From an uncultured Lachnospiraceae bacterium (lineage in GTDB: Bacteria > Bacillota > Clostridia > Lachnospirales > Lachnospiraceae): a stretch of 32,979 bases of DNA. Shown piece by piece: positions 24,200-32,667 of this stretch. The stretch's first letter is position 1. Each line of letters begins with the position of its first letter. The notes under the pieces were generated by a model. It saw only the letters and a list, made by a program, of their open reading frames with translations. It was not told the DNA's origin and searched no databases. The stretch lies in assembly GCA_902785055.1 (NCBI GenBank), contig CACZXG010000050.1:1-32979 (forward strand), in the 5' to 3' direction. The translations under genes and the position numbers were made by a program.

Positions 24200-25437
24200 A
24201 AAATCTCTCTCCGCAATAGTTCTTCCGCGCCTTCCGTGCGCACCAGTTCCCGGTCCTTATTCGCGAACACGATCGCCTCTGCCCGCAGTTTCCCTTCAGA
24301 CCATTCCTCTAGGTATCCGCAGATCCGCCGCGCCATTTCCTGCGCCGTCTGCTCCTTCACACCATACCGATCCAGGACTTCCAGAGCCGCGTCCGTCATG
24401 ACGCAGTCCTCAAGTTCACTCTTCAGCTTTTCCCGTTCCTGCTCAGCGCAGTACTCTTCAGCGATCTCCCACAGAATCTCCATTCTGAGGTCTCCGTACA
24501 TGGAGTGCGTGTTTCGTACGCCGCCCGCTATTTTGACAAGTTTGCCGATGTGGCCGGCGAGCAGGATCCCCTCAAATCCGGCTTCCGCCGCGAGTTTCAC
24601 CGCTTCCGCCGCATAATTGGAGATCAGGACGACTCTGTCCTCCCGTATTCCATACTTCTGTGTCAAAAATGCGAGCCCGTAATTTCCGGGTGCCATTACC
24701 ACAGACCGGGCTCCTTCCGCTTTCTGAACGCTCATCTGCGCCCGTATGGTCTCCACCACAGCGCGGTCGCTCATGGGCTCCACAATACCGGTGGTTCCCA
24801 GAATGGAGATCCCACCGGTGATCCCCAGCTTGGGATTGAAAGTCCGGACGGCCAGAGCCTCCCCTTCAGGCGCGCTGATGATAACGCGCAGGCCGGGAAT
24901 TGTATCGGGAGACTTGCCGAGCGGCATGTCGGCGTGCTCTTCCCTCCACACTTCCAGAACACTATCAACACTCGCAGTGATCATCTGCCTGGGAACATGG
25001 TTTATTGCCGCCGCTCCGACCGGCTGATCCAGCCCGGGCTTTGTGACCCTTCCTATGCCGGTTCCGCCGTCTATGGTAATTCCCGGCTGTTCAGACCACG
25101 ATACTTCTGCCCCGATCAGCGTCCCTGTCGTGATGTCCGGGTCGTCGCCTCCGTCCTTTCTGACTGCGCATGAAGCACATACCGGCCTTGCGGATTCCGA
25201 CCCCTGATCTTCTTCATAACAGATTTTCTGCTCAAGGATCTGTGCCCGGAACACCGGTCCGCCCGGCGTGCGGATCTCTGCTTCCTGCACACTCTCCCCG
25301 GTCAGCAGCATTCGTGCCGCCGCTGCAGCAGCTGCCGCCGCACAGCTTCCGGTCGTAAAGCCGCAGCGCAGGCGCATACCGTCCTTCTCTATGTATCTCG
25401 CTGTTTTTGTCTTCTTCAGATCTGCATGTTCTGTCAT
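24196..25437 (-). CDS. cbiD: cobalt-precorrin-5B C1-methyltransferase (CbiD)
   Basis: The 413-residue protein methylates C1 of the ring in the anaerobic pathway and is a marker of that route. Typical segments are LRCGFTTGSCAAAA near the N-terminus, GTGIGRVTKPGLDQPVGAAAIN, SILGTTGIVEPMSD and LLAGHIGKLVKIAGG. The N-terminal motif is followed by a run of alanines (nine in a row) that is longer than usual but lies in a helix where it can be tolerated. The start ATG at 25437 has a poor ribosome site and lies 9 bases after cbiC, so coupling is likely. Confidence 0.95.
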   Translation of the reverse strand: MTEHADLKKTKTARYIEKDGMRLRCGFTTGSCAAAAAAAAARMLLTGESVQEAEIRTPGGPVFRAQILEQKICYEEDQGSESARPVCASCAVRKDGGDDPDITTGTLIGAEVSWSEQPGITIDGGTGIGRVTKPGLDQPVGAAAINHVPRQMITASVDSVLEVWREEHADMPLGKSPDTIPGLRVIISAPEGEALAVRTFNPKLGITGGISILGTTGIVEPMSDRAVVETIRAQMSVQKAEGARSVVMAPGNYGLAFLTQKYGIREDRVVLISNYAAEAVKLAAEAGFEGILLAGHIGKLVKIAGGVRNTHSMYGDLRMEILWEIAEEYCAEQEREKLKSELEDCVMTDAALEVLDRYGVKEQTAQEMARRICGYLEEWSEGKLRAEAIVFANKDRELVRTEGAEELLRREIL

Positions 25438-25446
25438 CGCTGCTGA

Positions 25447-26073
25447 TCACATCCCATAGAGCAGGGCATTGCAGATGGCCGCGGCGACGCCGCTTCCGCC
25501 TTTTCTCCCTCTGCCAACGATCCACGGGACATCCGTCTCCATGATCTGTTCCTTGGCATTCACCACATTGACAAAGCCAACCGGTACTCCGATGATCAGG
25601 GCCGGTCTGAAGCCTGTCTTATCCATCAGCTCTTTAAGCGCCAAAAGCGCTGTCGGCGCGTTTCCGATCGCGAAGATCGTCTCTCCGCCCAGCGCTGCCG
25701 CCTTCTCCATGCTCACCGCCGCGCGCGTCATCCCTCGCGCCGCAGCCTCCGCCGCAACTTCCGGATCTGCCATGAAACACAGAGCTTCTCCGCCCCACTT
25801 AGCCAGCGCTTTTTTGTTCACACCGGCAAGGGCCATATTCGTATCCGTCACGATCCGTGCACCTCTTCGGATCGCCTCTCTTCCTTTCTCCACTGCATCC
25901 GGAGAGAAGGTCATCGTATCCGCGTATTCGAAGTCCGCAGTCGCATGGATCACGCGCAGAACGACCGGAGCCAGCTCCTGAGGGACCTCTTTTCCCATCT
26001 GAGCGAGCTCGCTGCGTATGATCTGCATGCTGGCATTCTCTATGTCTGCAGGTTTTATGTGATCGATCTTCAC
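25447..26073 (-). CDS. cbiC: cobalt-precorrin-8 methylmutase (CbiC)
   Basis: The 208-residue enzyme moves a methyl group from C11 to C12. The active-site histidine is in VIHATADFEYADTM, and the family segments DTNMALAGVNK, AIGNAPTALLAL and GVPVGFVNVVNAKE are present. The start is a GTG at 26073-26071 with AAGGAG 5 bases upstream. A gap of 74 bases separates it from cbiP upstream, in which I see no clear signal. The length matches the family. Confidence 0.95.
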   Translation of the reverse strand: MKIDHIKPADIENASMQIIRSELAQMGKEVPQELAPVVLRVIHATADFEYADTMTFSPDAVEKGREAIRRGARIVTDTNMALAGVNKKALAKWGGEALCFMADPEVAAEAAARGMTRAAVSMEKAAALGGETIFAIGNAPTALLALKELMDKTGFRPALIIGVPVGFVNVVNAKEQIMETDVPWIVGRGRKGGSGVAAAICNALLYGM

Positions 26074-26147
26074 TGCGGCTCCTTTCCTGAGCGGTTCATT
26101 TTTTTTGGCTGTTCGCGGCGGTTCGGCAGCTTCCGGGCTCCTGATCG

Positions 26148-27839
26148 TCAGATTCCGATCGCTTTATAGATCAGCTTCCAGTCCAGACTCTCCCTGAGCA
26201 TGCTCGCAAGGATATCCAGCTGTCTGTCCTGCATCTGCCGGGCGCTCTGCGGATTCCCCGCTGCGATGGTATTGGAGTTCGCCGCAGACCAGAAAAGCCC
26301 AGCATCTTTCTCCAATACAGCGGTACCTTTTCTATCACGCAAAAGCGCGATCAGCGCCTTCCGAAATGCCGGCTCGTCGAAGATTCCATGTAAGTATGTT
26401 CCCAGAGCATTGTCATATACGGCGCCATCCGGTCCGCCGAGCTTTGCAAAAACAGATCCCGCGGGCAGGCCGTCCTGGCGGATCCTGTCACCATCCGGAT
26501 CCCCCAAATACACGGTCTCTCCCATGTGGATCTCATACCCGGAAACCGGAAGATCCGAAAGCGCTGTCCAGGCCCCTGCCAGCAGGCAGGTCCTTCCGGC
26601 GCTTTGCTTCGTCAGTTTCTCTTCCCGGAACACCGTTTCAACGGGCAGCAGATCCAGCCCTTCCTCTGCGCCTCCCGCTTCGCTTGAAAACGGATCCAAA
26701 ATCCTTTTTCCCAGCATCTGGTAACCGCCGCAGATGCCCATGAGCAGCGGGGCATTGGGAAACTCCCCTTCTTCCGGCATACTCTGAAGGCCGGCGTTCC
26801 GGGCGCGGTGATAGCCGGCAAGCCTGTCGATCCATCTTGCCAGCCCCGACTTTTTGAGCCATCGCAGGTCCTCGATCGTATTGCGGGTCCCGGGCAGAAG
26901 GATCAGATCCGGCATCCCCATTTCCGAAATCTTCGACACGTAGTAGAGATTAACGCCCTCCTCCTGTTCGAGGGGCGCGAAATCCGTGTAATTACTCATG
27001 TAAGGGAGTCTGATCACCGCTATGTCTATCGTTACTGATCTTGCAGCGTCGGTGCTGTCTGCCGGGCACGGACCTTCCTGCTCCGGCTTGAAGCGCGTTG
27101 TGCCTGACCCGCCGGAAAGCTTATCCGACAAACTGTCCTCTTCGTCAAGATTCAGCCTGAGCCAGGGTACAATACCTGCAAACGGAATATCGCAGTACTC
27201 CCGGAACATGGAAAGCCCCGGCTCGAGAAGCCTCACATCGCCTCTGAATTTGTTGATGATCAGTCCTTTCACGCGCTCTCTTTCTTCGGGCCGCATCAGC
27301 TGTACCGTTCCCAGAAGTTGTGCGAAGACCCCGCCCGGATCAATATTTCCTGCGAGCAGGACCGGCGCGTCCACCATCTGCGCAAGGCCCATATTGACAA
27401 AGTCTCCCTCGCGCAGGTTGATCTCCACAGGGCTTCCGGCTCCTTCGATCACGATGATCTCTGCCTGCTCCTCAAGCCTGTGGTAGGCTTCAAGAATCTG
27501 TGGGACTAACGATTTTTTGACCCGGTAGTAGTCGGCAGCACGCATCTTGCCAATCGACCTGCCGTTTACGATCACCTCAGAGACCGCATCGCCCATTGGT
27601 TTTAGGAGAATCGGGTTCATGTCCGCCGACGGTTCTATTCCCGCCGCTGCCGCCTGCACCGCCTGCGCGCGCCCCATCTCAAGCCCGTCCCGGGTCACGA
27701 AGGAATTGAGCGCCATATTCTGGGACTTAAAGGGCGCCACGCGAAAGCCGTCCTGCCGCAGTACGCGCAGGATCCCCGCTGTCAGTATGCTCTTGCCCGC
27801 ACCGGACATAGTGCCCTGGATCATCAGATTACGTGCCAT
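26148..27839 (-). CDS. cbiP: cobyric acid synthase (CbiP)
   Basis: The 563-residue enzyme amidates side chains b, d, e and g using glutamine and ATP. The N-terminal synthetase part has MIQGTMSGAGKSILTAGILR (P-loop), PFKSQNMALNSFVT and EGAGSPVEINL. The C-terminal amidotransferase part has the nucleophile Cys in LMGICGGYQMLGK and His in LGTYLHGIFD. A linker of about 25 residues (DKLSGGSGTTRF onward) separates the halves and makes it longer than the usual 480-500. The ATG at 27839 has GGGAGG upstream; a frame open to 28052 overlaps the btuF-like gene and has no family match, so I reject it. Confidence 0.94.
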   Translation of the reverse strand: MARNLMIQGTMSGAGKSILTAGILRVLRQDGFRVAPFKSQNMALNSFVTRDGLEMGRAQAVQAAAAGIEPSADMNPILLKPMGDAVSEVIVNGRSIGKMRAADYYRVKKSLVPQILEAYHRLEEQAEIIVIEGAGSPVEINLREGDFVNMGLAQMVDAPVLLAGNIDPGGVFAQLLGTVQLMRPEERERVKGLIINKFRGDVRLLEPGLSMFREYCDIPFAGIVPWLRLNLDEEDSLSDKLSGGSGTTRFKPEQEGPCPADSTDAARSVTIDIAVIRLPYMSNYTDFAPLEQEEGVNLYYVSKISEMGMPDLILLPGTRNTIEDLRWLKKSGLARWIDRLAGYHRARNAGLQSMPEEGEFPNAPLLMGICGGYQMLGKRILDPFSSEAGGAEEGLDLLPVETVFREEKLTKQSAGRTCLLAGAWTALSDLPVSGYEIHMGETVYLGDPDGDRIRQDGLPAGSVFAKLGGPDGAVYDNALGTYLHGIFDEPAFRKALIALLRDRKGTAVLEKDAGLFWSAANSNTIAAGNPQSARQMQDRQLDILASMLRESLDWKLIYKAIGI

Positions 27840-27874
27840 ACTTACCTCCCTGCCGAAGCCCTCCGGGGAGCCGC

Positions 27875-29503
27875 TCACTTCAGCCTGTAGAAAAACTCCG
27901 TCTCTTCGTCCGCTTCCCCCGCCACGATCGCGTGCAGATCCCGGATGATCGCTCCGGTCCTGCTTGCGTTCTGGTAAAGCGAACTTCGCATGCACCAAAC
28001 ATTTCCCTCCCGGACCGCACGGAACTGTGTCAAAATACTGTCCTTCGCACACATCTGCTGCAAATCTTCCGGCGCGTCCTCGATCGAAGCATTGTAGATC
28101 AGGATATCCGCCTGCTCCGCCGCCGCATAGAAGGACTCCATGCTGACGGTCTGCGTAGCCCTGCCTGCATCCGTTGCCGGTGTGCTCAATGTACCTCCGG
28201 CGATCTCAACCATTTTGCCAAAATAGTCCCCCGCTCCTCTCGTCACGACCTGCCGCGTGGAATTGATCGAAAAGATGGCGACAGTCTTTTGCGGCGCAGC
28301 GCTGTCGCTTCCGGAGGTGCTCGCTGCATCTGCCTCTGTATTCCCGCGGAGCGCCTCTACATAGCTTTTCTGCTCCTCAAAAGCCTGCGCCGCTTCCTCT
28401 TCACGCCCTGTCAGGAGCCCATAAGCCTTCACCCACTCCGCTCTTCCGAGAGGTTCGCTCTCATAGCTGGATCGGTCGATCAGGACAGGTATCCCGAGCT
28501 TTTCCAGTTTCTCCTGCACCTTTGGTGTGTGGTGGATCATAGTGGATTCCACCGCAAGATTTACGCCCGAGGCGACAATCCTCTCATAGTCGGGTGCGCT
28601 GTACTTGCCGCCGTATTCCAGAGTGCCCTTTTCCATTGCTTCGCGGGCGGCTTCAATGTACCATCCGTCCTTCTCAAGTCCTGACAAAATCACATTATCC
28701 ACTGCGCCAATCTCGTCGAACTGGCACATGACCGCTGATGCTGCAAGATAGATTCGATTCAGCGGCCGGCGAAGAATGATCAGGTCTTCTGTTGTTTCCT
28801 CCGGAATCTCCGCGCCCTCCGGTATGATCAGGTAGCTCCTGCCGTCGTCGATCGCGAGCACAGTATACTCATTCTCATAACGGTAAATCGCAAAGCTCTG
28901 GGCATATTCATTCTCATCTTTTGAGAGGTACTGAAGTCCTGAAAGTTCGGGTGCTTCTCCGATGTCAGCAGTAGTCACAGCTTCTTCCTGAGTCGCACCG
29001 GTACTGTCTTCCTCTTGTTGAGGCTCACCGGCACTTTCAGCCTCTTCCTTCGTCTTGAAAAAGCGGAAGGACAACGTGTAATCAACCAGATGCGGTGTAC
29101 TCATAGCCGTCGTGTCCGACTGCACTTGCATTTCACAATCTTCCGGAAGAGTTTCCGACTGGCTTGTACCAGTTGATCCCACCGCGCTTTTCAGGGGAAT
29201 CTCAAATTGAGAATTCCCTTCTTTATTCACAGGCAGGATTTTCTCCCCATCTATGACCATAAAGTCATAGTGAGAACTACTCCAAGTAATTACAGCCAGC
29301 AATTCTCCGGACCGCTCCAGCACAGGGCATGGCGATTCCACAGAAGCCTTACCGCTTCCGCCTTCCAAGATCACAGTCGCCCAACAGTACTGTGATTCTT
29401 CAGAATTAACAGTCTGCTCTGGTTTTGGGCCGGTGCAGCCTGCTGCCGACATGATCCATATGAACAATAGAAGGCCGCCCAGGACCGCTCTCATTCTTTG
29501 CAT
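27875..29503 (-). CDS. corrinoid-type ABC substrate-binding lipoprotein (BtuF-like) with extra N-terminal domain
   Basis: The 542-residue protein has a lipoprotein signal ending SAAGC (Cys23 lipidated), so it sits on the outside of the membrane. Residues about 38-155 form a beta-rich domain (VITWSSSHYDFMVIDGEKIL, then FEIPL and MSTPHLVDYTLSFRF) whose layout resembles the N-terminal domain of the lipoprotein CbiK encoded just upstream. After an acidic linker, residues about 190-542 match the periplasmic-binding fold of the BtuF/FecB class (LIILRRPLNRIYLAASAVM, VESTMIHHTPKVQEKLEKLG, IPVLIDRSSYE, VAIFSINS, ADILIYNAS). It should deliver a corrinoid or related tetrapyrrole to BtuC and the BtuD fusion. 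Start ATG 29503 with GGAG 6-7 bases upstream. Iron complexes remain possible as substrate. Confidence 0.85.
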   Translation of the reverse strand: MQRMRAVLGGLLLFIWIMSAAGCTGPKPEQTVNSEESQYCWATVILEGGSGKASVESPCPVLERSGELLAVITWSSSHYDFMVIDGEKILPVNKEGNSQFEIPLKSAVGSTGTSQSETLPEDCEMQVQSDTTAMSTPHLVDYTLSFRFFKTKEEAESAGEPQQEEDSTGATQEEAVTTADIGEAPELSGLQYLSKDENEYAQSFAIYRYENEYTVLAIDDGRSYLIIPEGAEIPEETTEDLIILRRPLNRIYLAASAVMCQFDEIGAVDNVILSGLEKDGWYIEAAREAMEKGTLEYGGKYSAPDYERIVASGVNLAVESTMIHHTPKVQEKLEKLGIPVLIDRSSYESEPLGRAEWVKAYGLLTGREEEAAQAFEEQKSYVEALRGNTEADAASTSGSDSAAPQKTVAIFSINSTRQVVTRGAGDYFGKMVEIAGGTLSTPATDAGRATQTVSMESFYAAAEQADILIYNASIEDAPEDLQQMCAKDSILTQFRAVREGNVWCMRSSLYQNASRTGAIIRDLHAIVAGEADEETEFFYRLK

Positions 29504-29526
29504 TTATGCTCCTGATTAAATAACTT

Positions 29527-29578
29527 CTGACCTTTCACTGCCCTTACAACTACCTCCAGGGGCTCGATTACAGCAATC
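29527..29578. repeat. single diverged copy of hairpin repeat family B
   Basis: In the 115-base gap between cbiK and the btuF-like gene, CTGACC is followed 7 bases later by a 39-base stretch that matches the family B units at 13517-13731 in 32 of 39 positions without gaps. It ends in the shared ATTACAGCAATC. The central hairpin is weakened here (GCCCTTA against AGGGGC). Same orientation as the tandem copies. Confidence 0.75.
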
Positions 29579-29618
29579 CGCCAAGCATCACAGCCGCCGC
29601 CAGCCTCTACAACTCTTA

Positions 29619-31343
29619 TTAATTCACAACCGCCCCTGCATGCTCCACATAGATCTGCTGCACAGCAGGAATGCTGCCCATACCAGCGATCTGTGTGTCA
29701 ACCTTCTCGAAGCCGGCCGCCTTGAACATGCTCAGCCAGGAATCCTCGTCCTCACCGGCCATGTCGTTGTTGGCGTGATCGCCCGCCACGACCATGAGAG
29801 GTCTGAGAACAACCTTAGTGTATCCCGCCGCCTTCACTTTTTCGATGACTGCTTCACAGGCTGTGTCTTCCGGCTCTCCCTCAACGGTTCCGATGAAGGC
29901 GTTTTCATATCCAAGCTGTTCCATCTGTGCCTGCATCTGATCGTATGTTACCTTTGCCGTGTGAGATGTTCCGTGTCCCAGGAAGACAAATGCCGTGCCG
30001 TCTTCCTTAGCTGCGTCGAGACTGTCGTATCCTGCCTCAGCGACCGCTGCCTCTGTGACTGCCTTTGCTACGGCTTCCTTGTCGGCGTTGATCTCTGCAG
30101 CGTCCGCTCCGACCGCTCCCAGAAGGGGCTCCGCTATTTTCACAGACTCAAACATGCTGCTGAAATCTTCCACTGTTTTTGTAAGTTCATCGTATTCCGC
30201 GCCGTGCATCAGGTGTGTGGGCTGGATGACCAGCTGCTTCACGCCGTTTGCAGCGGCACGCTCGAGTGCCTGCTCCACGTTGTCGATCTTTTCGCCGTCT
30301 CTTGCCAGCACGTGATTAAGGATGATCTGAGCGGTAAATGCTCTTCTCACCGACCAGTCGGGATACGCCTCCTGCAGGGCCTTCTCAATCCCGCCGATAT
30401 CCGCCGCGCGGCTGTTATTGAAAGATGTTCCGAAACTCACGACCAGCAGTTCCTTCTCTCCGATGTCGCTGCCATTAAGCGGGTCATCTTCAGATGCATC
30501 CCCCGTATCTGCGCCAAAATAGTCCGGATCCGCAAATTCACCCTCAACAAGCGTCTTCTGCTCGTCTGTAAGGGCGTCCCATGCCGCCTTGGCTTCTTCA
30601 CACATCAGATCGGTCTCTTCGGTCCACTGCTGCACGTAGATCGCGTCGATCTTATCGGCAACTGCTTTTGCCGCCGTGAGGTCCTCTTCGCTTGCAGGCT
30701 TTGCGTCTGCTCCGGAATCAGTTCCGTTCTCTGTCTTCTTACCGTCCTCAGCAGGGTTCCCTGACTCAGCCTCCGGAGAGTCTCCCGGGATTATCTCATC
30801 GAGAGAAACAGGATTCGATACGATAACTTTGTGGTCATACCATTTTCCTTTTGTCCCGACCAGAGCCACGTCAAATTCCTTATCTAAATACGGCACAGGG
30901 ATATCAAAAGTGTTCACTTCCTCTCTTGTGCCGTCGCTGTAGGTCACTTCCTCGGTCAGCGGTTCCAGCAGCTCCGCTCCTTCTTTCTGCGCATCCTCAG
31001 CCGTACCGCAGTAGAGATTCACGATATTCTTGGAAGGCATTACAACATGGATCGTCATCCTGCCGTCGCTCACGACGAGAATACCCTTGCCGTCTTTGGT
31101 CTCGTTTACATGAAACATCGAGCCATCGGTATTGAAATCCGCCTGATACATACCGTCCGCAATGGGTGCGCCGTTCTCGGCCGTTGTTCCTTCCTGGCCG
31201 GTCTTTCCGGCCTCTCCTGCCTCTGTCTGCGCTGTCACGCCGGTATCAGCTGCTGCCGGATCTCCTGAGGAGCCGGATCCGCAGCCGGCCGCAGTCGCTG
31301 TGATCAGCATCAGCGTTATGAGAAGTGCTATTGTCTTTTTCAT
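29619..31343 (-). CDS. cbiK: sirohydrochlorin cobaltochelatase CbiK, lipoprotein form
   Basis: The 574-residue protein is about twice the usual CbiK length. A signal peptide ends in TAAGC (Cys21), predicting lipid attachment outside the membrane. After a Gly/Ala/Glu-rich spacer, residues 62-178 form a beta-rich domain (YQADFNTDG, IVNLYCGTAEDAQKEGAE, FDIPVPYLDKEF, KWYDHKVIVSNP). A helical linker follows (221-268, ending WDALTDEQKTLV). Residues 297-574 are the chelatase: LLVVSFGTSFNNSRAADI, QPTHLMHGAEYDEL (His377, His380) and FLGHGTSHTA (His457, His461), then LRPLMVVAGDHANNDMAG. It inserts cobalt into sirohydrochlorin, the entry step of the anaerobic pathway. It is the first gene after the B12 riboswitch. 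AGGAGG precedes the ATG at 31343. Why it is exported is unclear. Confidence 0.92.
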   Translation of the reverse strand: MKKTIALLITLMLITATAAGCGSGSSGDPAAADTGVTAQTEAGEAGKTGQEGTTAENGAPIADGMYQADFNTDGSMFHVNETKDGKGILVVSDGRMTIHVVMPSKNIVNLYCGTAEDAQKEGAELLEPLTEEVTYSDGTREEVNTFDIPVPYLDKEFDVALVGTKGKWYDHKVIVSNPVSLDEIIPGDSPEAESGNPAEDGKKTENGTDSGADAKPASEEDLTAAKAVADKIDAIYVQQWTEETDLMCEEAKAAWDALTDEQKTLVEGEFADPDYFGADTGDASEDDPLNGSDIGEKELLVVSFGTSFNNSRAADIGGIEKALQEAYPDWSVRRAFTAQIILNHVLARDGEKIDNVEQALERAAANGVKQLVIQPTHLMHGAEYDELTKTVEDFSSMFESVKIAEPLLGAVGADAAEINADKEAVAKAVTEAAVAEAGYDSLDAAKEDGTAFVFLGHGTSHTAKVTYDQMQAQMEQLGYENAFIGTVEGEPEDTACEAVIEKVKAAGYTKVVLRPLMVVAGDHANNDMAGEDEDSWLSMFKAAGFEKVDTQIAGMGSIPAVQQIYVEHAGAVVN

Positions 31344-31388
31344 GTTGTCCTCCTTTTTTCGGCTTTGAAGAGCCGCACATGATATAGT

Positions 31389-31442
31389 TCAGCACACTAA
31401 GTGCTGAATTAAACAAAGAAACTCCGCCGCAAGGCGGAGTGC
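31389..31442 (-). terminator. riboswitch-controlled terminator and second hairpin before cbiK
   Basis: On the minus strand ACTCCGCC-TTGC-GGCGGAGT (31440-31421) is followed by the T-rich stretch TTCTTTGTTT (31420-31411), an intrinsic terminator. A second hairpin TTCAGCAC-TTAGT-GTGCTGAA (31409-31389) follows. The terminator's 5' arm TCCGCC can instead pair with GGCGGA at 31473-31468, which offers a ready antiterminator for the B12 riboswitch. Confidence 0.8.
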
Positions 31443-31540
31443 ATACCACAAGCAGACCGGCTCAGATTCCGCCGATCTCACTTTTCGTACAGCCAATGCC
31501 TCGTGGCCCGGAATCCATGTGTTCTCACGGATCCCCCGTA

Positions 31541-31719
31541 CTGCGGCAGGCAGGTCTCCCGGCTGATCGATCAGACGCGCCCTGCCTCCCTTCCCGGTCT
31601 CCCAGTGGTCTTAAGGCGGGCGCTCTCGAATCACGGTGACGAGATCGTGCGGGACTTGCACCCGCTTCCCTTTTCACCGGGCCAGGCGTGGATTAACCCA
31701 CGCCTGCCCGACACCTTCC
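31541..31719 (-). promoter_or_regulatory. cobalamin riboswitch
   Basis: On the minus strand the class I cobalamin aptamer is recognised in order: GGAAGGTG (5' side of P1), a strong hairpin CAGGCGTGG-GTTAAT-CCACGCCTG (31706-31683), GGTGAAAAGGGAAGCGGGTG, CAAGTCCCGCAC, the B12 box region ACCACTGGGAGACCGGGAAG, and the closing GCCGGGAGACCTGCC. It sits between promoter and cbiK, followed by an antiterminator/terminator pair. Adenosylcobalamin binding should cause termination and turn the whole biosynthesis and uptake operon off. Confidence 0.93.
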
Positions 31720-31738
31720 GCATCATTTACTTATACGC

Positions 31739-31767
31739 ATCCTATCACAATCCGGACGATCAAACAA
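31739..31767 (-). promoter_or_regulatory. promoter of the cobalamin operon
   Basis: On the minus strand TTGTTT (-35, 31767-31762) and TAGGAT (-10, 31744-31739) are 17 bases apart, placing the transcript start about 10-15 bases before the riboswitch P1 strand. Confidence 0.65.
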
Positions 31768-31791
31768 TGCGCAGAGGGAACCGGCACGGAT

Positions 31792-32625
31792 TTACAGATC
31801 CCACAAAAAGCCTATAGTCTCCTCCATCTCACCCAGGTCGATCCTGCAGGCGCTGTCCCAGATCAGAACAGGGATCACCGATTGGAAATTATAGATCGCC
31901 GGAATTCCCAAATGCTCAAGGTCATACTGAACTATCAGTTTCTTCTCAGGGTCCGCCATCCAGTACTCTCTGACGCCGGCCCCCGCATACTTGTACATTT
32001 TGAGCTGCATGTCTTTTCTGCGAGTCGAGGGCGAAAGCACTTCTATGACCAGATCCGGGGCTCCAAAGACCCTTCCGTTCTTATATTTCGTCCTGTCACA
32101 CACAACAAGTACATCCGGCTGCACAACCGTCTTGTCGTCGCAGTCCAGCTGTACGTCCACCGGCGACATGAAAGGGACACACGGTCCCTTGTTTTCCATT
32201 ACAAAATCCAAGAGCTTCTTATACAGAAAACCGGCAACCCCCTGATGGATCGTCGTCGGCGCCGCCATGTCATAAAAGACTCCGTCGATCAGTTCAACCC
32301 GCTGGTCATCCGGAAGACGAAGATAATCCTCCAAAGTAAAAAGCCGGTTTCCGGTTTCGTTCGAATTACCGTCTTCTGCGTGGGCGTTATAAGCTGCAGA
32401 TGTTTCACAGACTATACTCTCCGCAATGGCCGGATCTCCATATACCGTGGTCTTTCCTTTTTCAAGCACTTTCCCGAGTGCCTCGATCGTCTCCCTGCGC
32501 GGCGATGCAGTCGCTCCGGCGAACACTTTCTGCACTGTACTGAGCGGAATTCCGGAGCGGTCCGCAATCATCTGATTAGTAAATCCAAGTTCTCTCTTCC
32601 GCTGTCTCATCTCTTCTATGGTCAC
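31792..32625 (-). CDS. XRE-type HTH fused to Uma2/DUF820 nuclease-like domain
   Basis: The 277-residue protein begins with an XRE-type helix-turn-helix (LGFTNQMIADRSGIPLSTVQ, residues 14-33, continuing to EALGKVLEK). After a linker, residues about 110-277 match the Uma2 (DUF820) family, a PD-(D/E)XK nuclease-like fold: LTLEDYLRLPDDQRVELIDG, VVQPDVLVVCD and APDLVIEVLSPST supply the acidic and Glu residues, with KMYKYAGAGVREYWMADP after them. The function of Uma2 proteins is not well established; the DNA-binding head suggests a DNA-targeted role or autoregulation. The start is GTG at 32625-32623 with GGAGGT 5 bases upstream. It is monocistronic, immediately upstream of the B12 promoter, and has operator-like repeats over its own promoter. 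Confidence 0.88.
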   Translation of the reverse strand: MTIEEMRQRKRELGFTNQMIADRSGIPLSTVQKVFAGATASPRRETIEALGKVLEKGKTTVYGDPAIAESIVCETSAAYNAHAEDGNSNETGNRLFTLEDYLRLPDDQRVELIDGVFYDMAAPTTIHQGVAGFLYKKLLDFVMENKGPCVPFMSPVDVQLDCDDKTVVQPDVLVVCDRTKYKNGRVFGAPDLVIEVLSPSTRRKDMQLKMYKYAGAGVREYWMADPEKKLIVQYDLEHLGIPAIYNFQSVIPVLIWDSACRIDLGEMEETIGFLWDL

Positions 32626-32667
32626 TTTGCACCTCCGTGATTTGAATGATTATCTGTTATTTCCTTT

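Noticed and set aside
27840-28052. N-terminal extension of CbiP
   Set aside because: The 71 extra residues overlap the btuF-like gene and precede a perfect CbiP start with its own GGGAGG.
29640-30764. 374-codon plus-strand frame
   Set aside because: Antisense shadow of cbiK, whose chelatase motifs and lipoprotein signal are clear.
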